This document shows positions 44,639 to 54,635 of a stretch of DNA of 64,000 bases, piece after piece; within the stretch, counting starts at the first letter, position 1, and each line of letters begins with the position of its first letter. The notes below the pieces were generated by a model. That model was not told the DNA's origin. It searched no databases and worked only from the letters and a program-made list of their open reading frames with translations. The stretch is from DTSX01 sp964633465. Its GTDB lineage: Bacteria > Pseudomonadota > Gammaproteobacteria > Steroidobacterales > UBA11654. Location: assembly GCA_964633465.1 (NCBI GenBank), contig CAZWGB010000001.1:1-64000 (forward strand). Reading direction: 5' to 3'. The translations under genes were made by a program, and so were the position numbers.

Positions 44639-46920
44639 GTTTTAAGGAATTGTTGCTTTATAAAAAAATACTCCCTTTGATTTGTTTGCTGCTTTCCACA
44701 GCAGTATTAGGGGTTGATATTAACCACGAAATTGAAGTTGCCAAAGAGAATGCAACAAAAATTAATAACAATGATGTTTTTAATGCCTTTATTTCTGCTG
44801 CCGACGACTCTTATATTGAAAATAGGATTGGCAGCATGCTTGATAAAGGTCTAAATCCCATACCTATAGCCATAAAAGATAACATTGACGTTCGTGGATT
44901 GGCCAATACCGCAGGATCCATTGCCCTGAAAAATAATTTCCCTAGAAACGATGCTTATCTAATAACAAAACTCAAAAAGGGTGGTTACTATGTTATCGGG
45001 AAAACCAATCTTTCAGAATGGGCAAACTTCAGATCCTATGAATCGGCAAGCGGTTGGTCAAGTATTGGTGGGCAGACCCAAAACCCATATGGTGAAAACA
45101 GGAATCCCTGTGGTTCCAGTTCTGGATCAGCAGTCGCTGTGGCTGCGGGGTTGGTTCCTGTTGCAATAGGTACTGAAACCAATGGTTCCATTTCATGCCC
45201 TTCTTCAGTAAATGGAGTAGTCGGTATCAAGCCGACAGTTGGATTAGTCAGCCGTTCGGGAATTATTCCAATCTCAAAGACACAGGACACGGCAGGGCCA
45301 ATGGCTAAAACCGTGAAGGAAGCAGCAAGGGTCCTTGAGTATATGGCTGGTTACGACCCCAAGGATAAAAGAACAAGTACTATTCCAGCAGATTTCAATT
45401 TTCAATTTGCAAAGAATTTAAACGAGCTGTCGCTTCAGTCTAAAAGGATTGGTTTGTTGTCTTCTGGATCTGAAGATTCAGAAGGTAGTAAATTATTGAC
45501 AAAGGCTACTGAAATATTTCGAAAACTTGGTGCAGATGTAATACTCATGTCTGAAACCAAAGAGTACCCTGGCGAAGAAGAGTTTTTTGTACTACTTTTT
45601 GAATTTCGAGAAGGGATCAATAAATACTTAAGAAAAGCTAATATAAATTTACAAAATTTAAATCAACTAATTGCATTCAACAATGAGAATAGGGATGTGG
45701 CAATGGAACACTTTGGCCAAGAAATTTTCATTGAAAGTGCTGAAACGCTAGGTCAGAGGAGTAAATACATGCGTTCTGTTGAGTTAACAACAAGAGAATC
45801 AAGAAATTACATAGATAGTCTTTTAGAGGAATACAGCCTTGATGCTTTGGTTGGTTTAACCCGTGGACCAGCTTGGCTGATTAATTACAATGGAGGAGAT
45901 GAACAGGCAATAGAAGATCAGCGATCATGGGGAACTGGAGGGTTTGCAGCCATGTCGGGGTATCCTCACATCACTATACCATTTGATCTTGTTGATGGCT
46001 TACCTGTGGGTATTTCATTCATTTCCACTGCTTGGGATGACAAATCCATTATAGAAATGGCATATGCTTTTGAGCAAGAAAATGAGTTTAATGAATTGCA
46101 TCAACCACCAAAGAAAAGTGAAAATGAACAGCGTCTTAAAAAAATACTTTTATCATCAAGACCTATTGATGCTGGAAAATCTCTCTGGACTGATGAATTG
46201 ACCTGGATGGAGGTTCGCGATCTCATAGAAAATGGATACACTCAAGTGATAATTCCAACCGGTGGCATCGAACAAAACGGACCCTTTCTTGCTACGGGTA
46301 AACACAATGTAATTCTTAAAGCCGCCTGTCCAGAAATTGCTAAAAAATTAGGAAATACCCTGTGTGCACCGATCATCAAATTCGTACCAGAAGGCAACAT
46401 TGAGCCTCCATCTGGGGCGATGCGTTTTCCTGGAACAATCAGTCTTCGTTCAGAAACTTATCGAATGCTCTTGGACGATATAGCGAGTAGCCTTAAACAG
46501 TCGGGTTTTAAGAATATAATTTTCATAGGTGACAGTGGGGGTAATCAAATAGGCATGGAGATCGTTGCTAAAAAACTCAATCAACGCTGGAGTGGTTCCG
46601 GAATTCTGGCTCACTATATACCTGAGTACTACAATCCTGGTTGGGAAAAAACAGAGCGTTTTACAAAAGAAGTTCTTGGAGTTGAAGAGACAAGCAACGA
46701 TGGCCACCATGACGATATTTGGGTGACTGCAATGATGATGGTGACTGATCCAGAACAGGTTCGTCATCGGCAACGAATCGATGCCGGACTTGCATCTATC
46801 AATGGAGTAGATATCACGCCAATTGAAGAAACAATTGAGTTGGGACGCAAGATGCTCGAGTTTCGCACTGAATTTACTGCAGACGCAATCCGTAAGGCCA
46901 TTCAAAGCTCAAAGCAGTAA
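44635..46920 (+). CDS. Exported amidase-creatininase fusion protein
   Basis: A 761-residue two-domain hydrolase. A signal peptide (about residues 10-26, LPLICLLLSTAVLG) is followed by an amidase-signature domain (about 30-490: lysine in PIAIKDNIDVRG, GSSSGSAVAVAAG, and nucleophile region GTETNGSIS) and a creatininase-fold domain (about 515-755: PTGGIEQNGPFLATGKHN, GDSGGNQ, DGHHDDIWVTAMM). The second domain matches a subfamily in which the usual EQHG becomes EQNG. The TTG start overlaps the upstream stop, which suggests coupling. Both units cleave C-N bonds; substrates are unknown. Confidence 0.85.
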   Translation: MSFKELLLYKKILPLICLLLSTAVLGVDINHEIEVAKENATKINNNDVFNAFISAADDSYIENRIGSMLDKGLNPIPIAIKDNIDVRGLANTAGSIALKNNFPRNDAYLITKLKKGGYYVIGKTNLSEWANFRSYESASGWSSIGGQTQNPYGENRNPCGSSSGSAVAVAAGLVPVAIGTETNGSISCPSSVNGVVGIKPTVGLVSRSGIIPISKTQDTAGPMAKTVKEAARVLEYMAGYDPKDKRTSTIPADFNFQFAKNLNELSLQSKRIGLLSSGSEDSEGSKLLTKATEIFRKLGADVILMSETKEYPGEEEFFVLLFEFREGINKYLRKANINLQNLNQLIAFNNENRDVAMEHFGQEIFIESAETLGQRSKYMRSVELTTRESRNYIDSLLEEYSLDALVGLTRGPAWLINYNGGDEQAIEDQRSWGTGGFAAMSGYPHITIPFDLVDGLPVGISFISTAWDDKSIIEMAYAFEQENEFNELHQPPKKSENEQRLKKILLSSRPIDAGKSLWTDELTWMEVRDLIENGYTQVIIPTGGIEQNGPFLATGKHNVILKAACPEIAKKLGNTLCAPIIKFVPEGNIEPPSGAMRFPGTISLRSETYRMLLDDIASSLKQSGFKNIIFIGDSGGNQIGMEIVAKKLNQRWSGSGILAHYIPEYYNPGWEKTERFTKEVLGVEETSNDGHHDDIWVTAMMMVTDPEQVRHRQRIDAGLASINGVDITPIEETIELGRKMLEFRTEFTADAIRKAIQSSKQ

Positions 46921-46953
46921 ATTGGTTACTATTAGGTATTTGCAGATCTGCGT

Positions 46954-48873
46954 CTAGCAAGACATACAATTGTTGTTGTTTTTAGCTCCGAGTTGTTCCA
47001 ATAGATCAATGGTTTTACGATAAGGTATTACACGTTCGATAGGTCCATTTGCCATGTCGACAGTTGTTTGTCCTTTGCGGCTAACAACCATAACATCAGC
47101 TCCCTTTTCAAGGAGATATCTAATAACTTTGTTATCTCCTCGTGATGCTGCATGATGCAGTGATGTATATCCATTGGCATCACGTAAGTTAACATCCGCC
47201 CCACATTCTTCAACTAAAAATTTAACAACCGGTAACCAATTGCCTGGAGCATACTGGTGTGCAGTACCGACAAAATACTGACCATATCCTGCTCCCGCTG
47301 CCAGATGGATTGGGTAGATTGAAGGCCCTCCATCTGGAATCGGTGGTAAACCTGAATAATCTATTTCTTCTTTGACCTGTTTTTCAGGGTCAGCTGCTTG
47401 GTCCATTGGTCTGCGTCGTTTCGGTCGTTTGGTATTAGCTATATCTGGATTGGCTCCATATTTTTTTAGCAGTCGCATGGCTTCTAGATCAAGAGCTTGT
47501 GTCGCACGCCAGAATGGTGTGGCTCCTGCAAAGTGAATTCCACCACTGCTCATGATGAAGAATGTGTATTCGGTATACCAGAGATGTTGATTCATCTTTA
47601 TGTTTGGATCTGCACCAGATTTAAGCAGTGCTCTTATAACATCAAGATGCGTTGCTTGTTGTTGCTGATGTTCAATTGGATGTGCATACGAAGCTTTAGG
47701 AGCCCATTTTCTTTCTAAAACTGCAAACAATGGTGATGTGCCAGCAGCACTGACAGTATTAGGATTTGCTCCTTTTTCTATTAGTTTCATTGCAAGATCA
47801 AATTGTCCATTGATAGCAGCCATCAATAGGGGAGTGGTGCCATCTCCGGATGGTTGATTAATATCAACATTGTTATCCAGTAACACATCCACTGCTTCCT
47901 CATGACCCTGTCTTATTGCATGCAAAAGTGGTGTGAGGCCACCCCATTTACCGACCATTTTTCCGTAGGATTGCCGTGATGGTTCTTTTCCTTCTTCGGT
48001 CTCTGAATTAAGTTCATAGACCGGTTCACCATCTGCATTATAAGTTACCACGGTCGGTAAATCGGACTGCCTTATTGCAACCGATTGTTGAAATTCTGCT
48101 CCTGTATCTAACATAGCATTTTCTTTATCTTCTTCCGCTTTTTGAATAGCTGACCAATTGCGTTGAATTTCACGACCCGATTCAATGGCTGCTTGAACTT
48201 GAATGGCTGTTGGTAACCAATCAGTACCTCCACCTTCCTTTTCTTTGAATTGGGCAATGATTTCGTTAATTCTTTTTTCTGCTGATTGATCAGCTTTCTC
48301 CATTTGTATGACATCAACAATATTTGATGACAATGCAGAATCAGCCCCTGCATCAAGCAATGCATGCATTACACCAAAATGATTTGCAGCTGCAGCAAAA
48401 ATAAGAGGCGTTTGTCCCCAAGCATTTTCCCGAGCGTTGGTCTGAGCTCCTGCCAAAAGCAGAGAAGTTACACTTTCTATATTGCCGGATGCAGAAGCTA
48501 GATGTAGGGCAGTTGAGCCGGAATTAGCGGTTTTTATGTTTGGATCAATGCCTGTATCCAATATAATTTTTATTATGTCTGCATTGCCTTTTTTAGCTGC
48601 TAAATGCAATGGTTTGTATTGTCCAATTCTAGTTCCAGCCATTGGATTAGCACCGGCATAGATCAAAACCTCTGCTAATTCCGAATTTCCTCTTTCTGCT
48701 GCCCAATGAAGGGCAGTCATGCCATCTCCCTGAGGTTTATTGACTTCAGCGCCCTCTTTTAACAATTGCTTTATTAGAGCTATATCACCATTCTCCGCAG
48801 CATCAGCCACAGTATTTTCTAGAGCATTTGCTTCGGCCAATAGAAGTGGAAACAAGAGGAAAAAAATTTTCAT
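46954..48873 (-). CDS. Exported ankyrin-repeat protein
   Basis: A 639-residue protein with a signal peptide (about residues 1-18, MKIFFLLFPLLLAEANA) and about ten ankyrin repeats, including GMTALHWAAERGNSELAEVL and GYTSLHHAASRGDNKVIRYLL. Two non-repeat inserts are at about 205-300 and 480-510. The C-terminus ends NNNCMSC. The frame is open from 48903, but the ATG at 48873 gives the signal peptide. This ankyrin type accompanies DUF1552 and DUF1592 genes in many Planctomycetes and Gammaproteobacteria, and both genes lie directly upstream on the same strand. Confidence 0.83.
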   Translation of the reverse strand: MKIFFLLFPLLLAEANALENTVADAAENGDIALIKQLLKEGAEVNKPQGDGMTALHWAAERGNSELAEVLIYAGANPMAGTRIGQYKPLHLAAKKGNADIIKIILDTGIDPNIKTANSGSTALHLASASGNIESVTSLLLAGAQTNARENAWGQTPLIFAAAANHFGVMHALLDAGADSALSSNIVDVIQMEKADQSAEKRINEIIAQFKEKEGGGTDWLPTAIQVQAAIESGREIQRNWSAIQKAEEDKENAMLDTGAEFQQSVAIRQSDLPTVVTYNADGEPVYELNSETEEGKEPSRQSYGKMVGKWGGLTPLLHAIRQGHEEAVDVLLDNNVDINQPSGDGTTPLLMAAINGQFDLAMKLIEKGANPNTVSAAGTSPLFAVLERKWAPKASYAHPIEHQQQQATHLDVIRALLKSGADPNIKMNQHLWYTEYTFFIMSSGGIHFAGATPFWRATQALDLEAMRLLKKYGANPDIANTKRPKRRRPMDQAADPEKQVKEEIDYSGLPPIPDGGPSIYPIHLAAGAGYGQYFVGTAHQYAPGNWLPVVKFLVEECGADVNLRDANGYTSLHHAASRGDNKVIRYLLEKGADVMVVSRKGQTTVDMANGPIERVIPYRKTIDLLEQLGAKNNNNCMSC

Positions 48874-48923
48874 ATTTGGCAACTTAATTTTGATGACTTC
48901 CACGATTGTGTTGTATTACTCAA

Positions 48924-50294
48924 TTAGAGCGACATAGTGCTGGTACTGTCACCAAAACTCTCCAGATCATGGCCAAGTTTTTGTAGCAATGCAAGCATGG
49001 CATTAGCCATGGGAGTTCCATTCGTTGCTTTAATATGTTTCCCTCCACTCAATTGACCATTGGCTCCACCAAAAACAATTAAAGGGCATCGACGATGGTT
49101 ATGGAGATTAGCATCTCCCATTGGCGAACCCCAGATGATCATCGACTGATCCAGGAGACTTTGTCCGCCATCATAAGTTTCTTCAAGTCGTTTCAAGAAA
49201 TAAGCCATTTGACCAACTCTGTATTGGCATATCTTGTTGAATTCCAAAACTCCTTTCTCCTTATCTCCATGATGAGATGCCGGGTGAAAGGCACGATCAG
49301 AATCACTTTCAGGGAAAGTACGATTGGAAGCATCACGACCCGTTTTAAAGGATATGACGCGAGTCATGTCGGTCTGAAAAGCAAGAATTTGCAAATCAAA
49401 CATAAGCTGCATGTGTTCTGAGAATGAATCTGGAACACCAGGAGGCGCTCCGGGTAATTCACGTACTTCAACATTGGTGTTATCAGTTTCAATTTTTTGT
49501 ATGCGGCGTTCAATTTCACGTACACTCTCCAAATAACTGTTCATGCGCCTACGATCAACTGAGCTAAGTTGCCTATTCATCTGGGCGATTTCTGTTATAA
49601 CCCAATCAAGGATGCTGCTTTGTGTTTTACGTCTGGCTGTTCGCTCCTCTTTAGTGCCCCCAGCACCAAAAAGCATATCGAATGCAGTACGTGGATTTCG
49701 GATCATAGTCATTGGAGTCGTCGGTGAGGCCCAGCTGATGCAGTCCGTATAGGAACAAGAATAGTTGTAATCACAACCGCCACCCTTATCTGTTGGCTCA
49801 ATGCAAAGCTGCAATGAAGGCAGTATAGTAGCCTCTCCGAAACGTTGTGCATGCAGTTGATCCAAAGAAATGCCACAATGAAGATCCGAACCTTGTGTTT
49901 GCTTGGGATGTGCATGAGTGAGGAATACAGCCGAGGAACGAAAATGATCCCCACCAATTTCAGCGGGATTTATCGGTTCTGCCATACGGGCGTCTGTATT
50001 GCTGATAATGGTGAAATGTTCACGCCAAGATTCAAGAGATTTTAGTGGGTTTTCTGGTACCAATTGATAGTCATATCCAACGCTCGATGGAGCGAACAAC
50101 AACTTCTCTGCTCCCTGTTTATTGCAGCCGGCGAGACCATGAACTTCTTCAATGCAAACAAGACGAGTCTTGTTTGACTCATCAGCAGCTGCAAATGCAG
50201 GAATCATCGCATCAAGTAATGGTAAGGCAATGCCCACTCCAGCACTTTGGAGAAATCGTCTTCGATGAATTTTTCTTCTTGTTATAAAATTCAT
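48924..50294 (-). CDS. DUF1552 Tat-exported protein
   Basis: A 456-residue protein with a twin-arginine signal (RRRFLQSAGVGIALPLLDAM is represented by RRRFLQ and GIALPL). The body matches DUF1552: an early LVCIEEVHG strand, GGGCDYNYSCSYTDCISW-like cysteine segment (CDYNYSC), the SILDWV helix, HYHPASHHGDKE-type metal-like region (FHPASHHG) and SPMGDANLHNH. Members are predicted phosphatase/sulfatase-fold exported proteins without known substrate. It sits 32 bases downstream of the DUF1592 gene and 50 bases upstream of the ankyrin gene. Confidence 0.87.
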   Translation of the reverse strand: MNFITRRKIHRRRFLQSAGVGIALPLLDAMIPAFAAADESNKTRLVCIEEVHGLAGCNKQGAEKLLFAPSSVGYDYQLVPENPLKSLESWREHFTIISNTDARMAEPINPAEIGGDHFRSSAVFLTHAHPKQTQGSDLHCGISLDQLHAQRFGEATILPSLQLCIEPTDKGGGCDYNYSCSYTDCISWASPTTPMTMIRNPRTAFDMLFGAGGTKEERTARRKTQSSILDWVITEIAQMNRQLSSVDRRRMNSYLESVREIERRIQKIETDNTNVEVRELPGAPPGVPDSFSEHMQLMFDLQILAFQTDMTRVISFKTGRDASNRTFPESDSDRAFHPASHHGDKEKGVLEFNKICQYRVGQMAYFLKRLEETYDGGQSLLDQSMIIWGSPMGDANLHNHRRCPLIVFGGANGQLSGGKHIKATNGTPMANAMLALLQKLGHDLESFGDSTSTMSL

Positions 50295-50326
50295 GTAGGC
50301 ATCCTTTAATCTTTCAATTTTTACTA

Positions 50327-52714
50327 TTAATGTGCAACATTATCAAGTGTGATCTCATCAGCATAAACCGCTTTTTTCTTCCTAAATTCATCACTCATAA
50401 CTACATTTATTATAAATGAAGACATACGGTAATCATTCTTCTCGGCTGCTGCTACAATTTTGCGGACTGTCGGTTGATCTGTAGCTTCAATCCGTCTACC
50501 AAGCCCAAAAGCCATTAGGTTTTGTGTGAATTGTCTAACCAAGGGTATCGGTCGCTCAAGCAGCTTTTGCGAAAGATCAGCAGGCGTGGCTATGGGTGTT
50601 CCATCGTAGAAGGTGCTTTGGGTATCAAGAGGTGAGCCATGCTCACGAATACGCCATTTGCCAGTGACATCAAAATTGTCTAATGCCAGACCAATGGGAT
50701 CCATAAGTCTGTGGCATGCGGCACAGACTGGATTTGAACGATGCATTTCAAGACGCTCTCTGGTGGTTAAAATTCTCCCAGACTCTGAATCTGTTGTTTC
50801 TTCCAGGTCTGGTATACCAGGCGGCGGCGGTGGTGGTGGTGCACCTAGCAGTACTTCCAACACCCACTTACCTCTAAGTACTGGTGAGGTGCGATTACCC
50901 AGCGAAGTTTGCACCAAGATACTGCCATGACCTAAGATTCCACGTCGTTTACCATCGATGTATTCAACTCTTCGAAATTGTTCACCGAGAATACTGGGTA
51001 TTCCATAATGCTCAGCCAGTCGTTGGTTGATGAAGCTATAGTTGGCATTATAGAGCTCCAGTATGCTGCGATCTTCGCGTACCAAGTTATAAAAGAAGAG
51101 TTCTGTTTCTCGACGCATAGCAGTCATCAACTGTTGACTGTAGTTTGGGAACCAGAAGGCATCCGGTTCTACTTTTTCTAAATCTTGCAGTCGCAGCCAC
51201 AAGGAAGCAAATCGTGTTGCGAGTGCCTCAGATCTGGGATCAGTCAGCATTCGCTGCACCTGTGCTTTCAGTACTCGATTTCTCGATAACTTACCCTGAT
51301 TTGCAAGCTTAAGTAATTCAGCATCTGGATTAGTACCCCAGATAAAGAATGATAAGCGTTTTGCCAGAGCCATATCATCAAGTGTGTAGACATCGCCAGG
51401 GGCAATCTGAATTGGTTCATGTTCCATACGCAATAAGAAGTGAGGGCTTGATAGGATTGCTTCAAGTGCGTAGCGAATCCCGATTTCAAAACCACCGTCT
51501 TCTGCTCCCATTGAGTAAAATTTCAACAGAGCATCGATATCGTCTTGTGAGGTGTTTCGTCCATAAGCTTTACTTGCAAGTTGGATCAGAATTTTCTTGG
51601 CACAGGGAGCTTCTTCGGCCAAGGAGGTAGGGCGGCAGGTAAAAATTTGTTTTCTTGTTCGATTCTCTGAAACGCCGGTAGGATTATATGGTCCTTCAAT
51701 TGTTAACCTCATCAGGTGTGGTAACGAAGTTGTACCATAGCTTGCTTCAGTGCCTGTTAGTGACCAGTCGTTGGGACGAATAAGATCCTCATAAGGGCCG
51801 TCCATTTTTCGGATGAATGTAGCTGTTGCTCTACGTTCTCCAGCACGGATAAAAACAGGATCTGTCTCCATTGGGAATTTTTTGCGTCCCTGAAAATCTA
51901 TTTCGCCACCGTAACGAACGGTAGTGAGGTGTTCACCATCTATAGAGATGTCAATGTCGTGATAACGCTCACCCCAGCCGGACATGAATCCCATCTTAAA
52001 GATATATTCTCCATCTGCTGGAAAATTATGCAGTACGCTGATGCCACCTCTAGTCCCATATGGTGCGTCCTCAACTGGTTCCCACTCATGCTGAGATACC
52101 AATGGTGAATTGGTATAGGTTTTTGCAAGAATTGGCGCATTACTTTGGCCGATCGCCCGCCTGGCAATATCGCTTGCAGCGTTTAGATAGGCTGTCATTG
52201 TTGTTGCAGAAATAATTTGTACGTCAGCTATGTTGTCAAAACTTGCACTGATTTGATCTTCTGGCAACCATTCTGCAGAGTTGACAGTGAGTCCGAGAAT
52301 ATCCTTGATTTGTTGGGCGTATTCAGCTCGGTTCAGACGTTGGAAAGGACGAGTGCCAGGATCATTGCGTTTTCGAGCAGCTTTGTCTAGTTTTGTTTCC
52401 ATAGACTTTACCAGCAGTTGCAATGTTTGCTGGTCTGGTTTTAGAGCTTCTTGTGGAGGCATCATTCCAGCACGCAATTTGAGGATCATTTTTTCTGCCA
52501 ATACTGGATTCATTTCTGGGTGATCGGCATCAAAATGTTGCAAGCTCATGCCTCCTTGTAGGATGACATCGTTGTGACAAAGAACACAATATTGTTTGAT
52601 GATAGGCGACACTGACTGTTTTTCTTTAGCAAACGTTGATGTTGATAGAATGACAAGGACAATCAAAACCGTGAAAGAATTTCCCCATGGGACACTTTGC
52701 TTTTGATTATTCAT
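50327..52714 (-). CDS. DUF1592-family (Planctomycete-type) di-heme cytochrome protein
   Basis: A 795-residue exported protein with a signal peptide (about residues 12-29). Order: a PSCyt1-like heme domain (YCVLCHND, CxxCH), then DUF1587-, DUF1595-, DUF1592-, DUF1588- and DUF1585-type modules; the DUF1588 region carries a second CxxCH in VCAACHRLMDPIG. A run of seven prolines (LGAPPPPPPPG) precedes it, a feature of this family that would require EF-P. These proteins are paired with DUF1552 partners and are thought to be periplasmic electron-transfer dehydrogenases, but no member has a confirmed substrate. Confidence 0.88.
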   Translation of the reverse strand: MNNQKQSVPWGNSFTVLIVLVILSTSTFAKEKQSVSPIIKQYCVLCHNDVILQGGMSLQHFDADHPEMNPVLAEKMILKLRAGMMPPQEALKPDQQTLQLLVKSMETKLDKAARKRNDPGTRPFQRLNRAEYAQQIKDILGLTVNSAEWLPEDQISASFDNIADVQIISATTMTAYLNAASDIARRAIGQSNAPILAKTYTNSPLVSQHEWEPVEDAPYGTRGGISVLHNFPADGEYIFKMGFMSGWGERYHDIDISIDGEHLTTVRYGGEIDFQGRKKFPMETDPVFIRAGERRATATFIRKMDGPYEDLIRPNDWSLTGTEASYGTTSLPHLMRLTIEGPYNPTGVSENRTRKQIFTCRPTSLAEEAPCAKKILIQLASKAYGRNTSQDDIDALLKFYSMGAEDGGFEIGIRYALEAILSSPHFLLRMEHEPIQIAPGDVYTLDDMALAKRLSFFIWGTNPDAELLKLANQGKLSRNRVLKAQVQRMLTDPRSEALATRFASLWLRLQDLEKVEPDAFWFPNYSQQLMTAMRRETELFFYNLVREDRSILELYNANYSFINQRLAEHYGIPSILGEQFRRVEYIDGKRRGILGHGSILVQTSLGNRTSPVLRGKWVLEVLLGAPPPPPPPGIPDLEETTDSESGRILTTRERLEMHRSNPVCAACHRLMDPIGLALDNFDVTGKWRIREHGSPLDTQSTFYDGTPIATPADLSQKLLERPIPLVRQFTQNLMAFGLGRRIEATDQPTVRKIVAAAEKNDYRMSSFIINVVMSDEFRKKKAVYADEITLDNVAH

Positions 52715-52918
52715 GTTCTGTATATCTTGGCAGATTGCTATTTATTAAGGCAAGCTATTCTCAATACACTAATCTGCTTTTTGGATAGCTTTGTTGTTGA
52801 TTATAATGTCACATCATCTTCGGCAACGAAATGACTTCTCCATTTTTTCTTTAGTTTGAATTAAGTAGCAATAATCTATTCATTATGATGATGTTTATAG
52901 ACCCCAGCAATGAGATAA

Positions 52919-52952
52919 ATCACTTCACCTAATTTTAGATCACTTCACCCAA
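52919..52952. repeat. Short direct repeat spanning the MFS stop codon
   Basis: ATCACTTCACCTAA (52919-52932) and ATCACTTCACCCAA (52939-52952) match at 13 of 14 bases with a 20-base period. The stop codon of the MFS gene (52935-52937) lies between the copies. It looks like a small tandem duplication at the gene end. Confidence 0.6.
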
Positions 52953-54509
52953 CTGTTTTGCCCGTTCAAGCTTACTTGATTCATCTTCTGGCAGATATCG
53001 ACAGGCTAAAAGAAGCATAGTTGCAGAGATTATCAATACTCCCATTGAAGCGGCGAGGGCAGTTTTCAAACCTTCTGCGTCTGAGTACCCCTGGCTGATC
53101 AAGGCGTCACTGAGTAGGCCAACTGAATACGGCCCTAGGGCAAGGCCTAACATGCTTACCATTAAAATATAAAAGGCGCCCGCTATGGCTCTCATTCTTG
53201 GCATCACCAAATCGGAAACTATGGCTGGCGCTATTCCTACCCACATGGGTGATATCAATTGAACAATAAAGTTCCAGATATAAGAGACATAAAGGTTTTC
53301 CGAATATAGAACACCAAGATTAAAGGGTGCAATCAATAGAATAACTAGGAAGGCAACATAAAAGCGGCCATTGACATATTTTTTCCTTAATTTATCTCCG
53401 ATAATTCCACCGAGAATAACTCCTGTCATTCCTGCTATAGCTGCAGTAAGGCCTAAAACGGTTGCAACTTCTCCTTCGCTGACTCCAAAGTTTCGCATGT
53501 AAAATGCCGGGCCAAATGCAGCCCCGGAATAAGTAATAAAAGAGAGGAAAGGAAAGCCGATAACAGAAAAAAGCAAAGCCTTGCTCTTGAAAATCATTGA
53601 GTAGGTTGCATAATCCCTAATTTGCAATCCTTGGATCCAACATGTCACGACATAACATCCCAACCCGAATGCAATCCATTGAACCATGTCCCCCGTCAAC
53701 AAAATTAAGAAATAGCTGGCTATGGCAATTATCAGGACAATCAAAAAATTAATACCAAGGAGTTTTTTATATTGCTTGGAGCCCAGCAATGCCAGTGGGG
53801 TAATACCAACAAATTCATTCAGCATTTCTTTAAAGGGATGAGGATGCTCTGGAGTTTCTATTCCATCACTCATGCCCCTCTTGGGTTCTTTAATTTGCCA
53901 TGTGAACAAGGCCAATATCAGTCCTGGGATCCCCACTCCCATAAAAGCTGCTTGCCATCCTCTTAACCCTAATGGCGCTAAGGATGGATCGGGATAGGCA
54001 TTGTTCCACAATTCAACTATCCACCCACCTAAAAAAACCCCGATTCCTGCACCTATGTAAACTCCGCTGGAATAAATAGCCAATATGGTGGTTCTAACTT
54101 TTGGTGGAAAGTAGTCGGAGAGCAGGGAATAGGAAGCTGGGCTGGCACTGGATTCCCCTATGCCCACTCCGACTCTATAAACGGACAAGCTGAAGAAAGA
54201 TTTAGCTGTGCCAGAAAGAGCAGTCATAATGCTCCAAGTTGCAAGACCAATGCTGATAAGTTTTTTTCTTGACCAGACATCAGCAAGCCTCCCCAAAGGT
54301 ATGCCAAATATTGAGTAAAAAACTGCAAATGCTGTACCAAATAAAAAACCAAGATCACTGTCGGTAATATTTAGATCAGCCTTGATGTCTTCTGCCAGTA
54401 CAGAAAGAATCTGCCTGTCTATGAAGTTGAAAACATAGACTATGACCAACAAAACCAGAGCGATTTTAGCGGACCGCCCTCCGATTTCAGGATGACTATT
54501 TTTGTTCAT
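52935..54509 (-). CDS. MFS transporter, Spinster/hexuronate-like
   Basis: A 524-residue major-facilitator protein with about twelve hydrophobic helices. The N-terminal FNFIDRQILSVLAEDIKADL pattern (cut as FNFIDRQILSVLAEDI), and the helix 2-3 loop GRLADVWSRKKL (G-x-L-A-D-x-x-x-R-[K]) are typical of the family. The loop in the middle, about 213-245, is cytoplasmic and histidine-rich (PEHPHPFKEML). The substrate is unknown; lying next to the DUF1592/DUF1552 genes, it could import or export the compound they act on. It is divergent from the CMD-family gene. Confidence 0.85.
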   Translation of the reverse strand: MNKNSHPEIGGRSAKIALVLLVIVYVFNFIDRQILSVLAEDIKADLNITDSDLGFLFGTAFAVFYSIFGIPLGRLADVWSRKKLISIGLATWSIMTALSGTAKSFFSLSVYRVGVGIGESSASPASYSLLSDYFPPKVRTTILAIYSSGVYIGAGIGVFLGGWIVELWNNAYPDPSLAPLGLRGWQAAFMGVGIPGLILALFTWQIKEPKRGMSDGIETPEHPHPFKEMLNEFVGITPLALLGSKQYKKLLGINFLIVLIIAIASYFLILLTGDMVQWIAFGLGCYVVTCWIQGLQIRDYATYSMIFKSKALLFSVIGFPFLSFITYSGAAFGPAFYMRNFGVSEGEVATVLGLTAAIAGMTGVILGGIIGDKLRKKYVNGRFYVAFLVILLIAPFNLGVLYSENLYVSYIWNFIVQLISPMWVGIAPAIVSDLVMPRMRAIAGAFYILMVSMLGLALGPYSVGLLSDALISQGYSDAEGLKTALAASMGVLIISATMLLLACRYLPEDESSKLERAKQLGEVI

Positions 54510-54635
54510 AAAAACCGATTGAAAGTGGGAATATTGCTTATCATATAATACTTATTAGCAATCTCCATTACTTCAATGAGATAAATGAAAGTAAAGGAGT
54601 GATTTTTCCGTTCAACTTTTAATGAGGAATTATAA

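Noticed and set aside
46938..46955. Palindrome GCAGATCTGC after the amidase-creatininase gene
   Set aside because: It is short and lacks a T-run, so it does not look like a terminator; it may be chance.
50613..50930. Plus-strand frame with a run of glycines
   Set aside because: The glycine run is the complement of the poly-proline codons of the DUF1592 protein, a family feature, so this is a shadow.
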